Source: Pterois miles
Lineage: Eukaryota; Chordata; Actinopteri; Perciformes; Scorpaenidae
Assembly: GCA_947000775.1 (NCBI GenBank)
Contig: CAMQGK010000567.1
Location: 11,817,501-11,881,500, forward strand
DNA: 64,000 nt
Reading direction: 5' to 3'
How positions within the stretch are numbered: the stretch's first letter is position 1; every line of letters starts with the position of its first letter. Shown one piece after another: positions 1-9,840 of this stretch. The notes under the pieces were generated by a model. It was not told the origin of the DNA and searched no databases. It saw only the letters and a list, made by a program, of their open reading frames with translations. Made by a program: the position numbers and the translations under genes.

Positions 1-2
1 TT

Positions 3-188
3 TGGGTTGAAAAGCTCTGCTCAAGGTCTGTTGTAACTCCTCCGTCAGGTGTAACACAGAAATCTATGACTGAATTATGGAAAATAATTATCGATGAGAG
101 GCAGGAGTATAGTGCTGTACAGAAAAAAAGGAAGCTTCAGAAGCAGGCAGCATCAACCCCCGTCTTCACTCTCAAGTGTCCCCATTGA
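3..188 (+). other. Open frame entering from the left edge, unidentified
   Basis: Frame 3 is open from the window edge for about 61 codons and ends at TGA (186-188). The translation is rich in Lys, Gln and Arg, with a charged stretch near the end (QKKRKLQKQ) and an LWKIIIDERQEY segment. It could be the C-terminus of a transposon protein, the 3' part of a host exon, or chance. No start codon or splice signal can be judged because the left side is cut off. I do not recognise the family. An open run of this length is only mildly unlikely by chance in this composition. Confidence 0.22.
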
Positions 189-784
189 TTTATCAGGACT
201 CTATTTTTAGTTGCACATGGAACAGTAATGGATTCATGGGAATTAACAATGATTCATGCGAAGCTAATATCAGAGATTTCAGAGGCTCGATTAATGCTGG
301 ATGAATTCAGCGCCTCAACTCCCCAATTATTCATAATATTTTTCCCACTGCATAAACACAGACGCCTCTACCTTATCAGGAAAGCTTGTTAAAGGAGCAG
401 GTGTGTTTGTACTGTTAGAATATCTAATGGTTGCAATTAATAGCATTAACTTTTTCCCGTCATGGTCCAGCTGATAATGTTTTTAGATTCTTGTTATCAA
501 AACAACAACTCAAATTAATTAACTCTTTACCCGTGATGGTATCAAACCATGCAGATCATTTTGGTTTTCTTTGCTGATGTTTTCAGCCAATGAGATTTCT
601 GGCTGTAGCCCAATACAATGGAAGTGAATTGAACTTTGTAAGTATGTGGTGCTCAAAGCCCAACTTCTGACTTCAAGTCATAGCACACATATGTAATTTA
701 CCTTTAATCGAATCTGTCTGTAGCACCCAATGGCCCAATTTTAGCCTTTGTAGATTGATTACAGTGCTGTTGGTGCTGTTGTTT
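189..784. other. No gene seen; A+T-rich, TAAT-rich unique sequence
   Basis: There is no convincing open frame or recognised repeat. The stretch around 240-500 holds many TAAT/ATTA motifs and no repeat I recognise. That would suit conserved non-coding DNA but does not prove it. Confidence 0.4.
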
Positions 785-893
785 CACCTGGTAGAGCAGC
801 TGCCCCATGTAATGTACTAAGGCTGAGTCCATATCACAGCAGCCAGGTTTCGAGTCCGACCTGTGGCCATATGCTGCATCTCGACCCCTCTCT
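785..893 (+). mobile_element. tRNA-derived SINE relic
   Basis: The stretch reads like the tRNA-related head of a common fish SINE. A GGTAGAGCAGCTGCC segment stands in the A-box region. A CTGAGTCC linker follows, then a B-box-like GGTTTCGAGTCC at 846-857, then a CTGTGGCC...TGCTGCAT segment typical of the region after the head. The body and 3' tail are not recognisable, so the copy is old or truncated. It is not a working tRNA gene because no cloverleaf with matched acceptor arms is present. Confidence 0.55.
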
Positions 894-930
894 GGGCGGC
901 TGTAGCTCAGTGGATTGAATGAATGAATCA
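894..930 (+). mobile_element. Fragment of a second SINE head
   Basis: GGGCGGCTGTAGCTCAGTGG begins at 894 and matches the tRNA-like start of the SINE at 63076 (GTGGCTGTAGCTCAGTGG). After about 20 bases it runs into a GAATGAAT stutter and loses similarity. It is a short SINE fragment directly downstream of the first relic. Confidence 0.4.
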
Positions 931-1230
931 CTGAAGAATATGAATAGACCAAACAAAAAACAACACTCAATACATTTGGAGTGGACCTTGTGAATAAAGG
1001 TAAACATTTGAGAAATGTTGAAAAGTTTACGCAAATTAATCTTTTCAACTAATATGCAAGGTTCATTTTTCAGGGCTTCGAAAAGAATTCAGGGTCAATG
1101 TAAATACAAAAATGCCACAAAGTTTTTCACATTTGGGTGTTTAGCACAACAAAAACTCCTAACTGTGTTCATCCAGGAGCTGATAGTAAACTATAACTCT
1201 ATAATCAGATCCCCCATTCATACTGAATGT
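931..1230. other. No gene or repeat recognised
   Basis: A+T-rich sequence with only short open frames on both strands. Nothing here could be assigned. Confidence 0.35.
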
Positions 1231-2186
1231 AGAATCTGATGGCAATGAGACAAGATTTTGGTATCCGAAGTATTTTTATTTGTAATCCAAGCAGTATTGA
1301 CATTGACAATCATGTTTACGCGGCTTTTGGTTTCATGCAGCTAAACAATCTGTGTAGAAAGCAAAAGAGTCAGAATGCATTGGCTGAAATGCAATCTCAG
1401 AACCTACCGGCGATTTCGCATTTTATTAGCTTAAAATTAGCTTGCCACAGGTGAAACAATCCAGTCGTAGACATCGTCTCCATAAACTGTACAGAAATAC
1501 ACAGTCACCGTGACATCATCCATTGGTTTTTGGACAACCGTTTTGAAGCCTTGATACTAATACAGCGTCGTACTAGCGCACTTTGTGCAGCAACTTATTG
1601 ATATAAACGTTAGAGCTTACTTTATTTGGGTTAATCCATGTTCTCATCCTGATTCGTCACATACTGATACCTTGTCAGACCCCTCGCTGTCACTTTTTGC
1701 TCACAGTAAACGCATGCTCTATGTTGTGAAATAAACAAAAACACTTGCTTAGGATTAGGCAGCAAAACCACTTAGTTAGGTTTAGGAAAAACCACATGGT
1801 TGGGCTTAAAATTACTATGTTTTTACTGTGAAAATGTGTCTTGAAGTTGTGAACACGGGGCGTAAATGATAAACGTCAATAGCTGATTGTGCTAGTGTAA
1901 CTTTTGAAACACACCAGATACTAACAGCGGTCTCCTGTATGACAGCCCTGTATTTGTTGGACCCTTCCACCTCCTCTCTCATCTGCCCAGTGTGTCTCTT
2001 TTGCTCTATAAGCTACATCACCACAACACTTTCTGCTGAGTGTTTACTTTTGCCAGGGAGGAGTTTACGTCGTAGTTAATGGAGAATCCGGTGGGTCACA
2101 TACTGTACCTTCTGCAGCGCTATTGAACGCCAACAGCCGCGACAAAGCGTCGCTATTTGACGCCCCAGGAATGAGAATGGGCTGGT
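1231..2186. repeat. Dispersed repeat family 1, copy 1
   Basis: Several blocks match the region 52661-53222 on the same strand. The start (AGAATCTGATGGCAATGAGA) matches AGAATCTGCAGGCAACGGGA at 52661. The TTTGTAATCCAAGCAGTATTGAC block matches a similar one near 52715. Both copies hold a TTAGGTTTAGG-type block (about 1780 and 52875), a GTCTCCTG...TGTTTGTTGGACCC block (about 1930 and 53024), and an ending with ...CGCTA/GCTA... and AATGGG. The element type is unknown. A fragment of another family lies inside at 1500-1552. Confidence 0.5.
1500..1552 (+). repeat. Fragment of dispersed repeat family 2
   Basis: CACCGTGACATCATCCATTGG followed by TTTTGAAGCCT resembles blocks at 36278-36340 and 63547-63592, which share a GTGACGTCACCCA core, then GGTTT and a TTTTGAAGCC. 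Three copies in one window support a dispersed repeat. Confidence 0.45.
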
Positions 2187-3142
2187 TAATCTGGTCCCAG
2201 ACTTCTGAATCACTTCCCTCAGGTTATCAGTGAGTCAGATTTGGCTTGTATTTCAGGACTGAGAGGCGGGATTCGAAACTATGGAGAAGAAAATGGTGAA
2301 AGGTATACTTGAGACTGAAAAAGCTGTGCAGTTAAACACTGACTCAGAAAAAACAACTCTTACATTTGCAAATTTATGTTGCAGCTGTTTTTTCTGTAGA
2401 AAATGACGTTGACAGGACAGATACATCACTCGGTTATGGTAAAATAACCACCCCTCCCAAACAGAAAACAGCCAACGTGAACATAATGTCAGGCTGAATA
2501 ATGAAGTGGAACAAAATGGCAATTGAGTCTGATTGTCAGGCTACGTTTATACAGCATCATCTGTTGGTCTGCGATGGAGTTTAGATTCAATTTGATGGTT
2601 TGCTTCGCTGGACGAGTGAGCACTTTGTCTTTAGGGCTGCATTTATGATGACTGGTGCGATGCTGTAGTAGATCCTAATAGATTTGATCTTTTGTATCAT
2701 AATTGAATGAGCTAAACATTGAGGGCCTGTGAAATGGTGTGTGGGGTCAACCATACAAATACTGCTCGAGGGAATATATAGGCTAATAAATATGTCTTGG
2801 GATTATTTTTGTGCACAAGGCATTACATAATAACATTTAAAAAAAAATTAAAAAAAAAAACAACAACAATGTCCCAGCTGCTCCAACTAATCCACAGACC
2901 TCACTATGAACAGTTTTCTTTGGTGCAGCGTTCTGCAGAGGAAATAATCCACACTTGAGTATCAAGCGTGTTTATTTGAATCAGTGTCTTGAATACAGTC
3001 AGTGGAAGAAGTAATTTCAGTCTTATTACCCCAAAGGACGCATTAAGAGTCAACAGCAGAATTCAAATTGTTGCGAGTGCTCGCACACCGTATGCAAGAT
3101 TTGATAGTGTGTGTTCAGCTGTGTAATGTAAAATTAGTCTGA
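2187..3142. other. No gene; unique A+T-rich sequence
   Basis: There is an A-rich run at about 2838-2868. Nothing else was recognised and the open frames are short and not protein-like. Confidence 0.35.
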
Positions 3143-3310
3143 ATGTGTGTGTTCAGGCTTGGCTTGGCATTCTGCTTCACTGTCTCCGATGTTGTTTTGG
3201 TGGGTGCACTGGGGATGGCGGCCACGGCGGCGACCCCTGCCTCTGTTAGGACAGCACAGGATGCAGTTCGTCTTAACAGACTTGTGTTTTACACCGCTGT
3301 CCTCCACTAG
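3143..3310 (+). other. Short GC-rich coding-like island
   Basis: A 55-codon frame from ATG at 3143 to TAG at 3308-3310 has an Ala/Val/Leu-rich, membrane-like composition (SDVVLVGALGMAATAAT, then QDAVRLNRLVFYTAVLH). It sits in a local GC peak around 3210-3260 within A+T-rich DNA. An AG at 3155-3156 and a GTGGGA directly after the stop could be splice sites, but the pyrimidine tract before the AG is poor. It may be a pseudoexon, a transposon relic or chance. I do not recognise the family. Confidence 0.22.
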
Positions 3311-3715
3311 GTGGGAGTCCTCGCTTCACAACATTAACCTTACCTCAGAACTCCAGATAGCATCTTGATGTCGACAAGATCAATGAAGCACAAAAAGCTT
3401 AGTGTTGAGTTTATGAAAGGAATTATGAAACGATTCTTATGAGTTCAGTCTCCCAAGCGAGACTTTTCTTATAACAGCTCTGCAGCGTCTGGCAGAGAAG
3501 ATCCTGGTCTCCTGTTGAGTCAATATGTTTCCTCTATGAGCTCTGTTGGCAAATATTGTGAGATGGAAATACTTCACTTGGTGTCCTGTACCATTAATGT
3601 TTAATACAACCGTGTCCATTTTTCAATTATATTATGATATTATTGTATACCCAGTCAGTGTCAGTATATTTTTATGCTCGAATAGGATGAATTTTGCATA
3701 AACACTGTTGAGGAT
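3311..3715. other. No gene or repeat recognised
   Basis: Unremarkable A+T-rich sequence without a protein-like frame on either strand. Confidence 0.35.
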
Positions 3716-4735
3716 GCCTTAAACCCTAAGACTCATCTATTCAGCCTGGCTTTTACTTATGGCACTTTGTCATTTGTTGCCTTAGTTTTTAAGTCTTAAT
3801 CATTGGTTTTCATACTATTTCTATCTCCTGAGCCTATTTATTTTAACTTTTACTTATTGTGAGGCTGTCAATCTTTGAAATAGTTAATCGTAATTTAATA
3901 GATTGATTATTAATCACAAATTAATCACACATTTGTTATCCATTCAAAGTCTACCTTTAGGGGAGATTTCTCAAATATTTAATACTCTTGTCAACATGAG
4001 TGGACAAATATGCTGCTTTATGCAAATGGATGTATTTATTTATTATTGGAAATCAATTAGGAACAAAAAACAATGACAAATATTGTCCAGAAACCCTCAC
4101 AGGTACTACATTTAGCATAAAATTAATATGCTCAAATCACAACAGGACGAACTGTAGTCCAACAGGCAAAAAGAGCAGTCAGTGTGTCAGTGTGCTGACT
4201 TTATTGTGACTTTCCCCAAACTGCATGTGATTATCATAAAGTGGGCATATCTGTAAAGGGGAGACTCGTGGGTACCTATAGAAACCATTTTCATTCACAT
4301 ATCTAGAGGTCAAAGGTCAAGGGACCCCTTTGAATAGGGCCATGCCAGTTTTTCCTCGCCAAAATTTAACATAAGTTTCATTTAACCTCCTTCCCGACAG
4401 GCTAGTATAACCTGGATGGTATCAATGGATTCGTCAGGTTTTCTAGTTTCATATGTTACCATTTATATGATACCACCACTAGCTTTAAAACTGAGCCTGT
4501 TACAAACTCTCAAAGATCAATTCAGTTAATGCGTTTAAGAAATTTGTGGCATTAAAAACAAATTTGCATTAATGTGTTATTATCACATTAATTTTGAAAG
4601 TTTATTGTAATTTTTTTGGTTTATTGTTGTAATTTTTAGTCTTGCAAAATTCTATTCATTGTTTTTGTTATGTGTTTTTTTGTAGTTTTTTGTCTGTGGG
4701 TGGTGCTATACAAATAATACAAAAAACTCAACTCA
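3716..4735 (+). mobile_element. LINE 3' end, split by an inserted element
   Basis: The left part (3716-3860) starts with a remnant that reads THLFSLAF-like (ACTCATCTATTCAGCCTGGC), typical of the extreme C-terminus of fish LINE proteins. A T-rich 3' UTR follows. The right part (4601-4735) continues the same T-rich sequence and ends in GTGCTATACAAATAA, a usual LINE 3' end. The 740 bases between are a separate inverted-repeat element. No reverse transcriptase remains. The clade (L2-like or Rex-like) cannot be fixed from a 3' UTR. Confidence 0.5.
3861..4600 (+). mobile_element. Inverted-repeat DNA element family 3 (copy 1), in LINE 3' UTR
   Basis: The copy aligns through most of its length with 13298-13936. 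Shared blocks include ATTGTCCAGAAACCCTCACA, GTCAGTGTGTCAGTGTGCTGAC, AAACTGCATGTGATTATCAT, AAAGGGGAGACTCGTGGGTA and GAGGTCAAAGGTCAAGGGAC. It starts with GAGGCTGTCAAT and runs through AATCG/TTAATC motifs. The flanks CTTATTGT (3853-3860) and TTTATTGT (4601-4608) are a 7/8 matching duplication, as expected for a hAT-type insertion. No transposase is encoded, so it is non-autonomous. The 3' terminus has decayed (TTTTGAAAG where other copies have TTTGACAGC-like ends). Confidence 0.62.
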
Positions 4736-4769
4736 ACTTTATTTGCAAAGCACCACCCACAGACAAAAA
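4686..4769. repeat. Inverted repeat, 21 bp perfect arms
   Basis: The left arm at 4686-4706 and right arm at 4749-4769 are perfect reverse complements (core GTCTGTGGGTGGTGCT). Weaker pairing extends inward to about 4718 and 4737. The arms are the 3' ends of two LINE fragments facing each other. Confidence 0.85.
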
Positions 4770-4780
4770 GTAAGGTACAC
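4721..4780 (-). mobile_element. Short LINE 3' end, opposite orientation
   Basis: On the minus strand the sequence reads GTCTGTGGGTGGTGCTTTGC, then AAATAAAGTTGAGTTGAG. That is a LINE 3' terminus with an AATAAA signal and a (GAGTT)n tail. It carries the same last bases as the plus-strand LINE ending at about 4720. It is heavily 5'-truncated. Confidence 0.5.
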
Positions 4781-5364
4781 AGGTAAATAGTAAACAACAA
4801 ATAGCAAATACTTTTTCAGCAAAACTTTATGCAGGATGGATTTTGCTTTATAATGTGAGGAAATGTTAATTAACATATCCGACAAGTCACAAAAATGTTT
4901 ATACTGAACTTAGTAAAATGTTCACATATTTCTACATGTAATTGGGCAAACTTTCTCTTAGTTTTAACCTCAACTTTTAAATGTCTTTTGACCTTAAAAA
5001 TGTATCCTCACTCAGGGAGCACAATGAGATACTGTATTTTTTCTTACTGTTTACAACTGACTTCAGCACTGAAAACAAAGGAAAAAAGTCATACAAATGC
5101 TGTAGAAGACAGCAAGGCTTACATGTACAGTATAAAAGCTGCCTGTGGGCAGAAAGAGACAGTCTGTACTAGATTCAGTGTTGAGGATGTGAGCTGTCAG
5201 AGAGTTCAAGTCCAGGTTATGTAATATCTTGTTGCCTTGAACGTATGTCAGGCTCAGCAGTGGTATTTATGTTAGTCATTGTGCTTCAGTCCCTTTATCT
5301 GATGTTTTCCGAACACGAGACACAATGAATCGGACTGCAAAACTTCAGAGCTGATTTACATTAA
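4781..5364. other. No gene or repeat recognised
   Basis: Two overlapping plus-strand frames at 4895-5224 have no protein-like composition. Nothing else was seen. Confidence 0.35.
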
Positions 5365-6123
5365 AGTTACTACAAGGAACTTTTAACTGGTTATGAAACA
5401 GTTTCAATTTAATACGGATGACTTTATATGACCTATAAGCAAACAAGAACTTTTTCTACATAGTTATTCTTAATGCTCATCTGGTCCCCATGAAATCAGA
5501 TGAAACAATTTCCAGCACTCAGGTTAACCAGAAAATCCTGCAGCTCAGATTCCATCGGGGGCCTTCGGTAGCAACCAGCCCACTGCGGACAGACCCAGAT
5601 CCGGCTTCGCTGCTGCCTTTGACCTGCAAGTGGAGCTCCTGTGGGAGGTGGAGTGCTCTGCACCCGACAGCAGCGACTCCTTCTCTGGCTACGAGCAGAG
5701 CTTCACCTCACTGCTCCAAATGGGACTGGCTGAAGAAAAATTGGTGGTGGGAAGGATCTGTCACATGGTCCATGTGCATCAACTTTGGCAGGAAGTTCCA
5801 CTGCGTGTGCCGGACTGAAGCTCCGTCTGAGGTTGCAGGACCTGGAGCTCAATACCCGCTTTGTGGGAGCCAACATTAACACCACTGCTGGAAGCCCAGG
5901 CCATATTGTTGGGTTTGCTAGAGGGAAGGGTGTCATGGGAGAACCAGAACCAGGACTGCACAGGGTAGACTGTCAGACCCTGCTGCAATAAAATGAGAGT
6001 TTTTTTAGAGGGACTCTGGCAGCTGCAGATCTTTAGGACATGTGGAGCTCATGGAAACACTGCAGCTTTTCTCCACAGTAGGCGCCAAAATCAACACAAA
6101 AATCAAAGTTCCTTATAGTAACT
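5365..6123 (+). mobile_element. 759 bp element with 19 bp terminal inverted repeats
   Basis: The left end AGTTACTACAAGGAACTTT (5365-5383) is matched by its reverse complement at 6105-6123 with one mismatch in 19. The interior is unusual: its middle (5560-5930) is GC-rich and coding-like, while the outer parts are A+T-rich. No transposase motif is visible, so the element is non-autonomous. A clear target duplication could not be found. The superfamily is undetermined. Confidence 0.6.
5541..5991 (+). pseudogene. Coding-like relic inside the TIR element
   Basis: Frame 2 is open from about 5541 to TGA at 5816-5818. It reads as a plausible protein with a DLQVELLWEVECSAPDSSDS stretch and a GYEQSFTSLLQMGLAEEKLV stretch. 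Frame 1 then gives another protein-like run from about 5800 to TAA at 5989-5991 (LRLRLQDLELNTRFVGANIN). This fits one old reading frame with a shift near 5790-5810. AATAAA occurs at 5988-5993. The GC content is well above the surroundings. It could be captured gene sequence, or simply the normal cargo of a common fish repeat. I do not recognise the family. Confidence 0.3.
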
Positions 6124-7589
6124 GTAACTGTTACCTGGAGCTCGGCCCAGATGTAGTCTAGCAGTTAACTGGAGCTACTCAAAAGCATGTTACACAATGC
6201 ACTTGCCAAAATTTTGCACTTACTTTTCAGACCAGTTACACTGCTAACACTTGTTCAGATTTGTGAATTAACTAACGTTTTGGGTCAGCCCTGGTTGAAG
6301 GCACTGAGTTGAGAGTAAGCCACTTATATGACATGACCCTGGCTCCCTGGGTTGCACTGAGATAAAATAACATATTGATGCTTCAAGAATTATGTGAAAT
6401 ATAAAAAAAATGTCACAATGAATGACTGCTTTATGATGGAGACATGACTTTCAAAAGTGTTGAGTTAATCAAGACTTATTGTATGTGAAGGCTGTTTTCA
6501 AAAGATTCACAATATTGATTTACGATATCTAAGCTGTGTAGCACCGAATTATCTCCGTCAACCACCGCTCTCTTCCAATTACTGCAACTACTTCACACAA
6601 CCTCTTCATCTCTGAAATGTGCTTTTTCAAAATCTTGGAAATTGGACTGAAATGATCCATGAACTGTGCTTGAATATTTGTAAAATCTACCCTGGACAGA
6701 CTCATGACTTCTTGCTGTGAGGCCACCGGTCCACTATGCTGTTTAAAATATCTCTAACCCAACCTAAAACTTCTGCCCTGAAGGAAATTTATGAGCCGTC
6801 ATAACAAACCGAGGCTCTTTGCGGAGCAGCTGTTTCTCTCTGTGAGTCACTTTCTCATTGTGAGTGTCAGAGTTCATTTTTCACGTGTTGTCTGGAAGCC
6901 AGCTATTTGCCACTTTCATTGTGAACTATAAACGCGTAAACAGGCGTGTCAAAAAAAGGGATCAACGATGCTTCTTTGTGAATAAAAGACACAGAGGGAA
7001 GAACAGACGAGGAGCTGCAGTTACTCACATCAATGCAACTGGTTGTGGTTGTTTCACATATTCAACTGAGGACTAATCGATGAGAAGCGTACAATCCATT
7101 CTGTTACAGATGTGATGCACCAGTATGCTCGTACTGTAGGAAAATATCTGATACTTGTATTCTGTGTAGTGTTAATGATAATACAATCAATTAATACAGT
7201 CATATTTTAACATAAAGCTGACATTGTTTGATCACTTCGATCCCACTGATCTAAGTCAGTCTTTAAATAATTTTATGGCACTACTTCTGGTAGAGCATGA
7301 GCTCAGAAAAAATACATCTGTATGATTCATAGGATTTATGTACACAGGAAAATCATTATGAAGTTATTGCAGCGCAAAATTTCCATTGTCCCTGTTTAAA
7401 CAATTGATAAAATATACCACCATTTTTGTAGTAGGTAAATGTGGGAAATTGAATGTGCTTCAGTCACTTTTACTTTTTCCCCTATTTTGAGTCAATAAGG
7501 TTTCTGTAGTACTCCTTAGTACTTGTGCTGCTACTCTTTTGCCTCTGTTATGTGCACATTTTGGTTACTGAATTTGCAATGTTCTTACT
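6124..7589. other. No gene or repeat recognised
   Basis: A+T-rich sequence. Frames at 6529-6726 (minus) and 6864-7076 (plus) are short and lack any recognisable motif. Confidence 0.35.
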
Positions 7590-7702
7590 GTTGTTTGCAT
7601 TTTATTAATTTTATTGTGTGCATGTTCAAGACTTTCGTTCAGTTGTTTCTAAATGCGTTATACAAATAAACTTTGACTTGACCTGACCTGACTTGACTTG
7701 AC
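7590..7702 (+). mobile_element. LINE 3' end with pentanucleotide tail
   Basis: GCGTTATACAAATAAACTTTG (7653-7673) is the usual fish LINE 3' terminus. It runs into a tail of TTGAC/CTGAC units up to 7702. The upstream T-rich stretch is probably its 3' UTR. No coding part remains, so the copy is severely 5'-truncated. Confidence 0.5.
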
Positions 7703-8274
7703 ATCTAAGCATGACTTGTACTGGTGCTAACATGCTCCACATACCGAGCAGTTAGTTGGAGTATTAGCTTAGAGATGTTTTCATTTTTGTAATTCTGAAA
7801 ACTGTAAATCAAAGAAGTGTATTGGGAGGAATAAAGAGCCTGGGGCTAAAGTCCTTCACTATAGTTACAAGGATGTTGGTTTATTTAAATTGGATTTTAT
7901 TTGACTTTGGCTTGTTAAAGTAGTTCTGAATTTGATTTTTTGTACTTGAAAGACTGTGGGGACAATCATTTCTTTGTGAAACATTTTTCTGATATTGCAG
8001 ATGTTGGCTACAATATTTCTTTTGCGAATTCCTTGAGGGACAGACTGTGCTATTTATACGTATATTATTTCTCATTAAAGCTGTTGGTTCTTTAGCAACA
8101 CAGAGCATACATCTAGAAATGAGACACCGAAACAAATGATATTCAATGTGCCTCTAGATCCCTAAATCCCTCTAGATGGTATCCCTTACAATACCAGTCA
8201 ATCTGAGCTCTCCGCCTACCAAATGTGTAAGGATTTCTAAATGCAGCGTTGTTACTAGAATGACAGTGAAAAGT
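7703..8274. other. No gene or repeat recognised
   Basis: A+T-rich. An 84-codon minus frame at 7881-8135 has no recognisable motif. Confidence 0.35.
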
Positions 8275-9010
8275 AGAGGTGTAAGAAAATATTGATACAC
8301 ATGACTGTTGCGATATTATGTTTTGCGATACTTAATATTGATTCTCCAAAACACTGTACTGATTTTTAACTAACCTCTTATAAAGGCCGCTGCTCTGTCT
8401 TTCGAGGGTTATAGCAGGCTCAGCTTTAAAGCTAGATTGAAGGCATCGCATGGCATCATAAGAAACTAGAAAACACGAGGAATCCATTGGTGCCAACCAT
8501 GTCATACTTCCATGTCATGAAGGAGGCTAAATTATGCTACAAAGTTGCACTAAAAAAATGGCCTCCATATTTGTGAATGAAAATTGAATCTATGGGTACC
8601 CACGAGTCTCCCCTTTACAGACATGCCCACTTTATGGTAATCACATACAGTTTGGGGCAAAACCCTATATTTTTTATGCAGTATGAATGTTTTCTTCACC
8701 TAAATGGTGCATTTTGGATATTTCTGCATACTGGGGTCCCTAAACAGTCTTAGAAGTACATAAATTGTGTATCACTGTAAAGCTGAGACTCCTGTGGATC
8801 CAGTGTATTCATGTGTGATGTTATTCCCCATAGCAGTCATTTCACATTGTGACTTTGTTTTACTCAGATGTGGTGTGTTCTTTATACTATGACAATTTTC
8901 CTAAAATTACAATTGGAAAAATTGTACTCATTGTGTGTCAGTACATTGTAATATATTGAATCATTACAGATGATGTGTGTTGTAACACCAGATTCTTGCC
9001 AATACATAGC
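8275..9010. repeat. Dispersed element with ATTGATAC-type ends, mosaic with family 3
   Basis: The start (AGAGGTGTAAGAAAATATTG, ATACAC) and the end (CCAGATTCTTGCCAATACATA) resemble a common fish element. The block 8385-8662, read on the minus strand, is homologous to part of the element at 3861: AAAGGGGAGACTCGTGGGTA, TTTTCTAGTTTC and TAGCTTTAAAGCTGAGCCTG all have counterparts. The copy is therefore either a related subfamily or a nest of two elements. Confidence 0.45.
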
Positions 9011-9589
9011 AGTAGGGAGAACAGTGGCTAACAAATACATGTCCTGGATTTGGACAGCCAATCACAACTGTTTATCTACGTGTGTGGGGACGTACGGGTG
9101 GCGCTCTGGTGGAAAAAGCCAGGAGGGAGCTGGAGCTTCTGGAGAAAACCCACCATTCATACTCTTGGGCAGTTTACTGGTGGGAGGAGATGTGATATGG
9201 TATTATCTGGATTTTAAACTTTGAACAGCAGCAACAGTGAACCATCTGTGTGTGCCTGTTAGCATGTTAGCAGAGATAGCTGTACGGTTCGGTGTATGTG
9301 ATTCTGGTATGACAGTGTTTACAAGCACACAACTCCACGTCACCACCCCAGTATGAAGGCTGCCCTAAAGTCTTTGAATTGGTTCTGCTATGCAGGCTTT
9401 TTTTAAACTATATTTTTTTTCCACCCAGTTTTTGCAGCAAAACCAGGGAGATTGTCGTCAGTGTCTATCGAGCAAAAATGGTAAAGACTGACTTGTGAGT
9501 CCAATATCCCCCCCCAAACTTGACATTCAAGTGTTTCAACGCCGGAGAGAATATTAAAAGTCTTTGGCCATGTAATGTGATATGAAAGA
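9011..9589. other. No gene recognised
   Basis: Contains a moderately GC-rich stretch at 9050-9190 with an 84-codon frame (8970-9224) that has no recognisable motif, and a C8 run near 9510. Nothing assignable. Confidence 0.35.
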
Positions 9590-9840
9590 TGGGCGGAAAG
9601 CGGAGAGGAGTGGAGGCCACCCTCTCATCACCTGGTCACCCAGACCGGCAGACAGAGCGCTGGCCGTCTGTCCACTCGTCTGATTTCCATCCCCCTGGCA
9701 CGCTGGGTAATAGAGATCAGTAATTGGGTGCTATAAATCCTGGCCGAGGACAAGGTGGGTCAGAACAGGCTGATTACTTAGGCATTACAGTCAATCTAAG
9801 CAAGTCCTTGAATTGAAAGATTTGGCGAGGTGGATTCTCA
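9590..9840. promoter_or_regulatory. Candidate conserved non-coding stretch
   Basis: The stretch is free of recognised repeats and mixed in composition, with a CTGGGTAATAGAGATCAGTA segment followed by ATTGGGTGCTATAAATC. No open frame explains it. The call as possible regulatory DNA is inference from texture only. Confidence 0.2.
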
